DNA from: an uncultured Acetobacter sp.
GTDB taxonomy: Bacteria > Pseudomonadota > Alphaproteobacteria > Acetobacterales > Acetobacteraceae
Assembly: GCF_937875265.1 (NCBI RefSeq)
Contig: NZ_CALLXM010000180.1
Coordinates: 1-16,869, forward strand
Direction: 5' to 3'
DNA length: 16,869 nucleotides
Within the stretch, counting starts at the first letter, position 1; each line of letters begins with the position of its first letter. Both the position numbers and the translations under genes were made by a program. Below are positions 1 through 8,464 of the stretch, in pieces. The notes under the pieces are model-generated. The model saw nothing but the letters and a program-made list of their open reading frames with translations. It was not told the origin of the DNA and made no database searches.

Positions 1-158
1 CCCTCCGTATTTTGCGCAGTCAGCGCAGTCAGGGCTGTCGTGGCGTAGCCCCCCAGCGCTGTTATTGTCTTGATATCAGCCTGAATCCCCGCACCACCAC
101 CCGAGTCGCTTCCCGCAATAGCCAGAATACGCACAGGCTTTTTCTGTTCGGGTTCCAT
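1..158 (-). CDS. thiD: Hydroxymethylpyrimidine/phosphomethylpyrimidine kinase, N-terminal part (cut by window edge)
   Basis: ThiD phosphorylates hydroxymethylpyrimidine and then its monophosphate in the pyrimidine branch of thiamine synthesis in the cytoplasm. Only the first 52 residues are inside the window; the 3' end lies beyond base 1. The visible part carries the ribokinase-like start of the family: IAGSDSGGGAGIQADIKT (residues 14-31), with the glycine-rich loop and the aspartate of the substrate pocket, followed by a TALTAQNT motif typical of ThiD. The ATG at 158 is preceded by a clear Shine-Dalgarno sequence (GGGGAGGAG, 166..174). It follows glmM by 23 nt and is probably co-transcribed with it. 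A bifunctional ThiD fusion cannot be excluded because the C-terminus is not visible. Confidence 0.93.
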   Translation of the reverse strand, partial: MEPEQKKPVRILAIAGSDSGGGAGIQADIKTITALGGYATTALTALTAQNTE

Positions 159-181
159 GACTCTGCTCCTCCCCTGTTGCG

Positions 182-1531
182 TTAGGCCGGGATATTAACG
201 GTCTGGAGCACTTCACACATCTGATTGACGACATCATCCACCAGAGCAGCATCTTCCGCTTCCGCCATCACACGCACCAGCGGCTCCGTGCCGCTTTTAC
301 GCAACACAAGCCGACCACGGCCAGCAAGCATCTGCTCTACATCCTTCTGCTTTGCCCGCACCTCGTCCGCATCCAGCGGGCTTTTCCCCTGAAAGCGCAC
401 GTTTTTCAGTTTTTGCGGGAACGGCGTGAAAAGACGACAGACCTCACTGGCGGGACGACCATCTTCCACCAGCACAGCCAAAATCTGCAACGCTGCAATC
501 AGGCCATCACCCGTGGTGGCAAAATCTGTCAGAACCATGTGGCCAGACTGTTCGCCCCCCACATTGCTGCCCAGCTCTTTCATCCGCTCCACAACGTAGC
601 GGTCACCCACCGCAGTACGCTCAAGCCCGACATCGAGCGTGTTTAAAAAGCGTTCCAACCCCATGTTGGACATGATTGTCGCCACCACAGACTGGCCAAT
701 CAGCCGCCCATCCCGCGCCCAGGACTGCGCAATGAGAGCCAGAATCTGATCCCCATCAATAAGGCGTCCGGTTTCATCGGCAATCAGAACGCGGTCTGCA
801 TCACCATCCAACGCAATACCCAGATGGGCGCCGTGCTGCACAACAGCCTGACACAATGCCTCGGGGTGAGTGGAGCCGCAATTCTCATTGATATTGACGC
901 CATCAGGCGTGCAGCCAATACGAATAACTTCTGCACCTAGCTCCCACAGCGCCGTCGGGGCAACGCGGTAGGCTGAGCCATTGGCACAATCGAGCACGAT
1001 TTTCATGCCATCCAGCCGCAGCTTGCGCGGGAAGGACGCCTTGGCACTTTCCACATACCGGCCAGCCGCATCGTTCAGGCGAGAGGCGCGGCCAATCTCA
1101 CGAGGTGTAGCAAGGCGGCCTGTCAGGTCGGCTTCCATCAGATTTTCAATGTCGATTTCGTTCTGATCAGACAGCTTGAACCCATCCGGGCCAAACAGTT
1201 TGATGCCATTGTCGCCAAACGGATTATGCGATGCAGAGATCATGACGCCCAGATCAGCACGCAAAGAACGCGTGAGCATGGCAATAGCTGGTGTGGGCAA
1301 AGGCCCGACCAGCGTGACATCCATCCCTGCGGACAGAAAGCCAGCGACCAGCGCACTCTCAATCATATATCCGGAAAGCCGGGTATCCTTGCCCAGCAAA
1401 ACACTGTGCCGGTGCTTACCGCGCGTAAAGTGCAGTCCGGCAGCCTGCCCCAGCTTCTGAGCGGTCTCAACTGTCATAGGCGCGATGTTTGCGGTGCCGC
1501 GAATTCCATCTGTCCCAAAAAGACGTCTCAT
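182..1531 (-). CDS. glmM: Phosphoglucosamine mutase
   Basis: GlmM converts glucosamine-6-phosphate to glucosamine-1-phosphate, the step before UDP-GlcNAc and so before peptidoglycan and LPS. The 449-residue length is usual for the family. It opens with MRRLFGTDGIRG. The phosphoserine loop ISASHNP sits at residues 98-104, with Ser101 as the likely phosphorylated serine. The metal-binding DGDADR is at 242-247, the sugar-binding GGEQSGH at 325-331, and the phosphate-binding loop RKSGTEPLVR at 411-420. The reading frame stays open upstream to 1882, but that would overlap folP and add no conserved sequence, so I use the ATG at 1531, with a weak AGG upstream. A 152-nt leader separates it from folP, and thiD follows 23 nt later. 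Confidence 0.97.
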   Translation of the reverse strand: MRRLFGTDGIRGTANIAPMTVETAQKLGQAAGLHFTRGKHRHSVLLGKDTRLSGYMIESALVAGFLSAGMDVTLVGPLPTPAIAMLTRSLRADLGVMISASHNPFGDNGIKLFGPDGFKLSDQNEIDIENLMEADLTGRLATPREIGRASRLNDAAGRYVESAKASFPRKLRLDGMKIVLDCANGSAYRVAPTALWELGAEVIRIGCTPDGVNINENCGSTHPEALCQAVVQHGAHLGIALDGDADRVLIADETGRLIDGDQILALIAQSWARDGRLIGQSVVATIMSNMGLERFLNTLDVGLERTAVGDRYVVERMKELGSNVGGEQSGHMVLTDFATTGDGLIAALQILAVLVEDGRPASEVCRLFTPFPQKLKNVRFQGKSPLDADEVRAKQKDVEQMLAGRGRLVLRKSGTEPLVRVMAEAEDAALVDDVVNQMCEVLQTVNIPA

Positions 1532-1683
1532 CTGCCTAGTCCAATCTCGTTTTTTGTGGCGTCTGCGCCCAACCGTCTGCCTGACTGTGAAGAAGAGGCA
1601 GCGCTGACGCTTATCTGTTTCCTCTTCACTAAAACGCTTTTCTACCTGAAGGAACCGTAAGGCTGGAAAACAAGCGTCTTTTT
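1532..1683 (-). other. folP-glmM intergenic leader with a possible stem-loop
   Basis: These 152 nt between the folP stop and the glmM ATG hold no gene that I can see. An inverted repeat pairs 1592..1598 with 1621..1627 (seven perfect base pairs, arms GAAGAGG and CCTCTTC, 22-nt loop). It can be extended by a further GTG/CAC pairing across a 3-nt bulge, and the loop contains the small palindrome CAGCGCTG. No T-run follows on the minus strand, so it does not look like a terminator. I see no convincing promoter. It may be a structured leader of glmM or chance. Confidence 0.3.
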
Positions 1684-2718
1684 TCAGGCTGTATGAACCC
1701 GCTGCCAAACCCGTAACGCCTGCACCATCCCCTCGACTGCATGCACACGCAGCACACTCTGACCCAAAGACAGAGCATTCAGAGACGCCGCCTGCGTTCC
1801 GGCATCCCGCCCGCCAGGATCTTTCACACCTGTCAGCTCGCCAATCATTCTCTTGCGTGAAACACCAAGCACCACCCGGCACCCCAGATTGGCAAGCAAT
1901 GGCAGTCGGCTAAGCAGCACGACATTCTGGTCCGTATTTTTTGCAAAGCCCAGACCAGGGTCCACACTCAGTCGCGCCGGCGCAATACCGCCCTGTATGG
2001 CCACACTCAGGCGTGCGCCCAGTTCCCGCACTACATCACAGGCTACATCCTCATAAACCGCGTGCTGCGTCATGGTGGCTGGTGTGCCGCGCATGTGCAT
2101 CAGCACCACGCCGCAACTTTGCCCGGCAAGCAATGGCAGGGCCTGGGGGTCATGCGTAAGGGCAGACACATCGTTAATCACATCGGCACCAGCAGCCAGT
2201 GCCTGCGCCATAACGGCGCTGTTCCGCGTATCAATGGAAAGAACGGCGTCTGGCACCTGTTGCTTCAGCCCCTGCACTACTGGCCCGATGCGAGCCCATT
2301 CTTCCTCTGGTGAGATAACCGCAGCACCTGGCCGGGTGCTTTCTCCCCCAATATCCAGCACTCCGGCTCCGGCAGAAAGCTGCTCCACCCCGGACCGCAC
2401 AGCCCGCGCCGCCTCCTGATGCAGGCCACCATCACTGAAACTATCCGGGGTGATATTCAGAATACCCATCACCTGCTGGCCTTCCGGCATCCCGGCTGCT
2501 GGTGGCGTCCCGACAAGCCGGGCCAGAATATCTTGCCAGCCTGCGGGGACGTCCCCCACCGGCATAAAGCCGCTATGAGCACGGTCTTCTATCAGGTCCA
2601 CACAGCTAAATGCTGCCGGACCACCCGCCAACGGAAGAGCGTAGCCTCGCTTGACAGCCTCTTCAGCCGTTTTGCCGTAGAGCAGGCCCGCAGGCTCTGC
2701 CAGACGCCTGAAATCCAT
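1684..2718 (-). CDS. folP: Dihydropteroate synthase with N-terminal extension
   Basis: FolP condenses 6-hydroxymethyl-7,8-dihydropterin diphosphate with p-aminobenzoate to dihydropteroate in folate synthesis and is the sulfonamide target. The TIM-barrel motifs are in order: MGILNITPDSFSDGG (residues 84-98), DIGGESTRPGA (122-132), DVSALTHD (183-190), a conserved LMHMRGTP (206-213), DPGLGFAKN (253-261) and GVSRKRMIG (285-293). About 80 residues precede the first motif, against roughly 15-20 in the E. coli enzyme. I place the start at the ATG at 2718 because GGGAGG (2729..2734) lies 10 nt upstream. A TTG at 2802 and an ATG at 2736 are in frame but have no good ribosome-binding site. The ftsH stop is 86 nt upstream, so co-transcription with ftsH is likely. 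Confidence 0.95.
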   Translation of the reverse strand: MDFRRLAEPAGLLYGKTAEEAVKRGYALPLAGGPAAFSCVDLIEDRAHSGFMPVGDVPAGWQDILARLVGTPPAAGMPEGQQVMGILNITPDSFSDGGLHQEAARAVRSGVEQLSAGAGVLDIGGESTRPGAAVISPEEEWARIGPVVQGLKQQVPDAVLSIDTRNSAVMAQALAAGADVINDVSALTHDPQALPLLAGQSCGVVLMHMRGTPATMTQHAVYEDVACDVVRELGARLSVAIQGGIAPARLSVDPGLGFAKNTDQNVVLLSRLPLLANLGCRVVLGVSRKRMIGELTGVKDPGGRDAGTQAASLNALSLGQSVLRVHAVEGMVQALRVWQRVHTA

Positions 2719-2728
2719 CCTCAGCTTT

Positions 2729-2734
2729 CCTCCC
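2729..2734 (-). promoter_or_regulatory. Ribosome-binding site that decides the folP start
   Basis: GGGAGG on the minus strand, 10 nt before the ATG at 2718. It supports this start over the in-frame ATG at 2736, which lies just upstream of the site, and over the TTG at 2802. Confidence 0.65.
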
Positions 2735-2804
2735 ATCAACGCAAAAGAGGCGGCATTGCTGCCGCCTCCCTTACTTACTCTCGTTTCTCGCTTGTCCGGC
2801 AAGT

Positions 2805-4760
<1,956 letters not shown>

Positions 4761-4843
4761 CTTGCCTGTGTTTCCATACTTATCGTTCGGGAGCGACGGA
4801 GAGCCCCCAATCTGAGCGGCAGACGCCGAAAAATGCAACCTCT

Positions 4844-4858
4844 CCCATTACAAATGGG
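4844..4858 (-). promoter_or_regulatory. Small perfect inverted repeat in the ftsH leader
   Basis: CCCATT / AATGGG arms (4844..4849 and 4853..4858) around a 3-nt loop, in the 139-nt gap between the tilS stop and the ftsH start. The stem is six base pairs and no T-run follows directly on the minus strand, so it is not a standard terminator. It could be an operator or an RNA hairpin. Function not established. Confidence 0.3.
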
Positions 4859-4899
4859 ATGCTGAGCCGATATTCCCACCCCGCACACGACATTTATTA

Positions 4900-6237
4900 T
4901 CATGTGTGATGCGTGCCTGCTGTCGTCTCTGGCCAGCCATACACGCCACTGCCAGTCGCGGAAACCGAGGGCTGGAACAGAAAATGGATCTGTTTGAGCG
5001 CATCGTCCGCCCACCACCCCAAATGCGGCACGGCAACACGCTGCCCCTCCCGCCACAAGGTGGGAAGCGTGGCACAGAAACGGGCAGGCCAGCCCCCCCG
5101 TATCCTGCGCTCAAGCCCGGTCCCTGCCGGACCAATCTGTAGTCCCTCAGCACAAACGGATGGCGGCAGGAAGAGTTCAAACCGGTTATCCCACCGCGCG
5201 CCCGGCTCTGCCGGAACAGGGGCAGCCTGAGCCGCCACCTCCCGCACGAGAAACCAGCTCTCTTTCCAGCGCACCACCTGCACGCCGGCCAGCGTGGCCT
5301 CCTGCCCGGCAGTCCGTAACCGGGCCACGGCTGCTGGGGATGGCGGATAAATATGACCCCCGACACATCGGATCAGGCCAGACAGGTTTTCCGGCTCTGG
5401 CAGGGCTACCCCTAGGCAGGCCCAGCCTTCCGGCCTGAGCGCAACGTGCCGGGCATAGGACGCAGCCCTGACCGCTTCTCTCTGCATCCGGGCGTCCCCT
5501 GCCAGAACGCCTGCCTGCCATAGGGCCTGCCGCGTATCCTGCGCCTGCAAACTCTGCCGCACACGCACCCGCTCGGCCCGCACATCCTGATTAGAGGGAT
5601 CATCCACCCATGCCAGCCCGGCATGCCGCAACGTCGTGCGCAAAGCCTGCCGTGAGACGCCCAGAAGAGGACGCACAATCCGCACATCCGGCAGAGCCGT
5701 TATCCAGCCCATCCCGGCCAGACCATCAGGCCCGCTGCCAGACCCCTGACGCATAAGGATCGTTTCAACCTGATCATCCGCCTGATGCCCGAGCAGAAGA
5801 TCCAGACAACCAGCCTCGCGACAAGCCTCAGCCAGCACGGCATAGCGCGCCTGCCGCGCCCGTTCTGCCATGCCGGGGCCTTTGATCAGCGTTGTGAGGG
5901 CTAAAAGGCGGGCAGAAACGCCCATGGCAGCCAGCCGCTGCACGGTGAGCCGTGCTTCCTGAGCAGACTCCGCGCGCAGCCCGTGGTCCACCACAAAAGC
6001 CAGAAGATTTTTACGCCAGTGCCGCGCCAGCCAGGCCAGACACAGGCTATCTCCACCACCGGAAACGGCCAGCCCAACCGGCGGCAAAGCTGGGTCATCC
6101 GGCAACCACGGCCCCAGCTGTTGCATGCGGGCGATAAACGCTGCCGGAGAAACCGGGGCTTCAGAAAAGGGGTCATCCGGCAAAGGAACGAAAGGCTGTT
6201 TCTCGCCCCCGTCCACCCTGCCGGGACGCTGCGCCAA
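4900..6237 (-). CDS. tilS: tRNA(Ile)-lysidine synthetase
   Basis: TilS uses ATP and lysine to convert C34 of the CAU-anticodon tRNA-Ile to lysidine, so that the tRNA reads AUA and is charged with isoleucine. The PP-loop motif SGGGDS is at residues 59-64 of this call. The N-type ATP-pyrophosphatase fold continues with FVVDHGLR and LLGHQADDQVETILMR. The family motif around WVDDPSNQD, followed by RVRVRQSL, closes the catalytic domain. The C-terminal half is poorly conserved, as is usual. The start is uncertain: the frame begins with a TTG at 6237, 2 nt after the cpoB stop. A GTG at 6216 is an alternative, and the first ATG (residue 38) would leave too little before the PP-loop. Tight packing suggests translational coupling to cpoB. 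Confidence 0.92.
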   Translation of the reverse strand: MAQRPGRVDGGEKQPFVPLPDDPFSEAPVSPAAFIARMQQLGPWLPDDPALPPVGLAVSGGGDSLCLAWLARHWRKNLLAFVVDHGLRAESAQEARLTVQRLAAMGVSARLLALTTLIKGPGMAERARQARYAVLAEACREAGCLDLLLGHQADDQVETILMRQGSGSGPDGLAGMGWITALPDVRIVRPLLGVSRQALRTTLRHAGLAWVDDPSNQDVRAERVRVRQSLQAQDTRQALWQAGVLAGDARMQREAVRAASYARHVALRPEGWACLGVALPEPENLSGLIRCVGGHIYPPSPAAVARLRTAGQEATLAGVQVVRWKESWFLVREVAAQAAPVPAEPGARWDNRFELFLPPSVCAEGLQIGPAGTGLERRIRGGWPARFCATLPTLWREGQRVAVPHLGWWADDALKQIHFLFQPSVSATGSGVYGWPETTAGTHHT

Positions 6238-6239
6238 AA

Positions 6240-7109
6240 TTACTGACAGCCGCCTCGACCGGCGTAAATTTCCGCAGCATGAGACACACGCTGGGTGGGG
6301 GACGGGAATTCCGTCTTCAGCTTACCCAGCGCCTGACAGGCCGCTTTTTTATCGCCCAAGGCCAGCAGAGAGGCACTCACACCCAGCAGAGCATCCGGAG
6401 CACGGGCACTTTTGGGGGACTGACGGTAGGCATCATAATACGCCACGGCAGACTGACGGTACTGCTTTTCCCCGGCCAGAGACTGGGCCAGCAGGAACTG
6501 CGCATCGACCTTGAAGCTACCTTTGGCGTTTTTGAGGGCTTCTTCTGCATTGTCATGCGCCGTGGCGTAATCATGCTTCTGCAGGGCGGTTTTGCCGCTG
6601 GCCAGCAGCGCATCCGGCGTTGTGGCAGCAGTATGCGCTGCGGGGGCAGCCGTACTGGCAGCCGCTGCTGCGGCAGCCGGTGCAGCAGCGGCAGCGCCAC
6701 CACCGTTCTGGGCCACGAACTGGTTATCTGCCATCTGCTTGGATAGAGCGGCTGTCTTCTGTTGCAGATCGTTGGTCAGCTGGTCGATCTCACCGCGCAT
6801 GTCGCGCTGCTGCTGTTCCAGCGTGTTAACCCGGTCCAGCAACTGGGCTGTCAGGTCTCCACCGCCGGAAGAAGACGATGAGGGGGCTGCGGTGGCAGAC
6901 GGCGGAGCCAGCGCGCCACCCGAAGCCTGAATCTGGCTCATGGACTGCTTGAGCGCCATAATCTGGTTTTGCAGCGCAAGCCCTTCACGGCTGGTCACCT
7001 CCTGTGCATGTCCTGCCGGGGCAGTAGCCACCAGCACGGTTGCAACAGGCAGACACAAGGCCAGAGCACGCCACGGCGCAGCAACAGACGTCATCAACCC
7101 GCGTTTCAT
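6240..7109 (-). CDS. cpoB: Cell division coordinator CpoB (YbgF), Tol-Pal system periplasmic protein
   Basis: In E. coli CpoB is a periplasmic TolA-binding protein that links outer-membrane constriction with PBP1B-driven peptidoglycan synthesis. This 289-residue protein has an N-terminal signal peptide ending near GHAQE (residue 35). A helical region with heptad-like character follows (about 85-130, QLLDRVNTLEQQ onward), like the trimerising coiled coil of the family. Then comes a low-complexity alanine linker (about 139-163) and a C-terminal TPR domain (about 165-285; DALLASGKTALQ, AQFLLAQSLAGEKQY, PDALLGVSASLLAL). The ATG at 7109 has GAGG 5 nt upstream; a TTG directly before it is not needed. 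The terminator of pal separates it from pal, so it must have its own promoter or depend on readthrough. The next gene, tilS, begins within 2 nt of its stop. Confidence 0.93.
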   Translation of the reverse strand: MKRGLMTSVAAPWRALALCLPVATVLVATAPAGHAQEVTSREGLALQNQIMALKQSMSQIQASGGALAPPSATAAPSSSSSGGGDLTAQLLDRVNTLEQQQRDMRGEIDQLTNDLQQKTAALSKQMADNQFVAQNGGGAAAAAPAAAAAAASTAAPAAHTAATTPDALLASGKTALQKHDYATAHDNAEEALKNAKGSFKVDAQFLLAQSLAGEKQYRQSAVAYYDAYRQSPKSARAPDALLGVSASLLALGDKKAACQALGKLKTEFPSPTQRVSHAAEIYAGRGGCQ

Positions 7110-7182
7110 CAAGACCTCACCCTTCCATTAAAAGCGGGCAAGGATTTCATCATTCCTTCCCGGAAAACAAGACAGGAAATAC

Positions 7183-7214
7183 AAAAACAGGCCGGGTGAA
7201 ATTCACCCGACCTG
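7183..7214 (-). terminator. Rho-independent terminator downstream of pal
   Basis: On the minus strand a 12-bp stem (7203..7214 with 7188..7199, one G-U pair, loop of 3 nt) is followed by TTTTT (7187..7183). It begins about 34 nt after the pal stop. This is a textbook terminator and should largely insulate pal from cpoB. Confidence 0.92.
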
Positions 7215-7247
7215 CCCTGTCGACTATAGCGCGAAATACGCCAGAAC

Positions 7248-7727
7248 TTAGTGAACGGCGGTAATCGCGTTACGGTTCTGGGCCCATGCGCTTTCATCAT
7301 CACCTTCCTGGGTCGGGCGATCTTTGCCATAGGAGATGGTGGAGATGCGAGAAGACGCTACACCTTTGGCAACCAGATAATCACGGGCTGCATTGGCGCG
7401 GCGCTGGCCCAGCGCAATGTTGTATTCTTCCGTGCCACGGTCATCGCAGTTACCAGCGACTTCAACGTTGACCTGCGGATACTGCGCCAGCCAGGAAGCC
7501 TGCTTGTCCAGCGTTGCCTGTGCATCGGAGGTCAGGCCGCTTTTGTTCAGGTCGAACAGCACGCGATCACCTGCAGTGGCAACCAGATCTGCTTCGCTGC
7601 CGGGCACGGGGCCGCTCGGCTGCACAGTCGTCGCTGCGCCGTTGGAGTCACCCGTGTTTGCCTTCTCGTGCGCACAGGCAGAAAGGAGGGCAACCATGCT
7701 AAGCGCAGCAATATATTTCAGTCTCAT
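7248..7727 (-). CDS. pal: Peptidoglycan-associated lipoprotein Pal
   Basis: Pal is an outer-membrane lipoprotein that binds peptidoglycan through an OmpA-like domain and is moved to the division site by TolB and the TolQRA motor. The 159-residue precursor has a lipobox LSAC with the acylated Cys18. A short Gly/Ser/Thr-rich tether follows, then the OmpA_C fold (about 50-157: VLFDLNKSGL, VEVAGNCDDRGTEEYNIALG, QRRANAARDYL). Asp95 and Arg110 correspond to the residues that hold diaminopimelate. The start is the ATG at 7727, just ahead of the signal sequence MRLKYIAALSMVALL, with AGGA upstream. The frame is open to 7928 but the extra residues would bury the lipoprotein signal. It stands alone between two terminators, unlike the usual tolB-pal pair, and is probably transcribed from its own promoter. 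Confidence 0.97.
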   Translation of the reverse strand: MRLKYIAALSMVALLSACAHEKANTGDSNGAATTVQPSGPVPGSEADLVATAGDRVLFDLNKSGLTSDAQATLDKQASWLAQYPQVNVEVAGNCDDRGTEEYNIALGQRRANAARDYLVAKGVASSRISTISYGKDRPTQEGDDESAWAQNRNAITAVH

Positions 7728-7741
7728 GTGTCGGATCCTGA

Positions 7742-7767
7742 GAATTAGTTCCCAAATGGAACTATTC
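7742..7767 (-). promoter_or_regulatory. Hairpin or operator just upstream of the pal ribosome-binding site
   Basis: An inverted repeat with ten paired positions and one bulged T: arms at 7742..7752 and 7758..7767 around CAAAT on the plus strand. The inner seven base pairs are perfect (TAGTTCC / GGAACTA). It ends about 15 nt before the pal ATG, next to the AGGA that probably binds the ribosome. No T-run follows in the direction of transcription. It could be a 5'-UTR stem-loop affecting stability or translation, or a repressor site. Confidence 0.5.
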
Positions 7768-8408
7768 GGAGAGAAAAAACAGCTTTGTATGCCTGTATCC
7801 CCGCGCATTCTTCTGCTCCCCTCCGAAACCTTCGAAGAGCCGACGAACTGTGGAGACCACCTTGCCCTAAGCCATAGCTCATCCTTGCGGTCAAGCGTGA
7901 TCTGATTTCCGCATAGCAGGCCCAGCAAAAGCGATGCTGAATAGACACACCCCTCTGCCCGATGACGGGTTTTCAGGAAGGGTCAGAAAATATCAAAAAA
8001 TTGTTTGCAAGCATCCTACAATTCTTAGGAGACTGTTTTGGAAGGATTTTATTCTTCTTCTATATTTATTTTGTACTGAGAACCCCATAAAATAAGCCGC
8101 TTCTGATATCTGATTTTATCTTCTTTTTGTGACACTGCCGTAAACCGCATCTTCCTTAAAAAACCACAAATGAAGCGTGTAGTAGAGTTTTTTCCCTATT
8201 TCGACTTATCCGACTCGCGAAATTTCTTCTTTCAATATGCCTCCCTCAACAAGGGGATACTAATAGTTGCACCCCGGCTGAACGGGCAGATGAGCTTCGC
8301 CCTCCAAGAAAAAAAACGGAGCCGCTTTTAACACCAAACAACATCTGCCAGCTGCCAGAACCGCGAAGCGTTCACCAAAAAATTAAACGTAAGTATTCTT
8401 GCAATTGT

Positions 8409-8438
8409 AAAAAAAGCCCCGGAATTTCTCCCGGGACT
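8409..8438 (-). terminator. Rho-independent terminator downstream of tolB
   Basis: On the minus strand AGTCCCGG pairs with CCGGGGCT (8431..8438 with 8415..8422, one T-G pair, 8-nt loop) and runs into seven T (8415..8409). It lies 27 nt after the tolB stop and closes the ybgC-tolQRAB transcript. Confidence 0.9.
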
Positions 8439-8464
8439 TTCCGCTGATTTATGACAAATCAGAC

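Larger units (their letters stand above)
7728..8464 (-). other. Long intergenic region between tolB and pal; probable pal promoter and leader
   Basis: These 737 nt hold the tolB terminator at the right end and a hairpin near the pal start, but no gene I can support. The middle is AT-rich (only 19 G/C in 8041..8100) against a clearly GC-rich background, as expected for a promoter region. Two TAAAAT boxes resembling a -10 element occur on the minus strand near 8120 and 8050, but neither has a convincing -35 at the right distance. Other small inverted repeats are present (arms at 8014..8018 and 8026..8030; 7923..7927 and 7935..7939). I looked for tRNA, 4.5S RNA, tmRNA and RNase P signatures and saw none; a 6S-like or other small RNA cannot be excluded by eye. 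Confidence 0.55.

Noticed and set aside
1532..1882. N-terminal extension of glmM upstream of MRRLFGTDG
   Set aside because: The extra residues show no family similarity and would overlap the end of folP.
4844..4870. Heat-shock (sigma-32-like) promoter for ftsH based on CCCATTT
   Set aside because: The -10-like sequence is part of the inverted repeat and no CTTGAA-like -35 element lies at a suitable distance.
7728..7928. Upstream extension of pal
   Set aside because: It would place about 67 residues before a perfect lipoprotein signal peptide; the ATG at 7727 is the natural start.
7728..8464. A stable RNA gene (tRNA, 4.5S, tmRNA, RNase P) in the tolB-pal gap
   Set aside because: No T-loop, no 4.5S core and no conserved RNase P or tmRNA sequence could be recognised; a less conserved small RNA remains possible.
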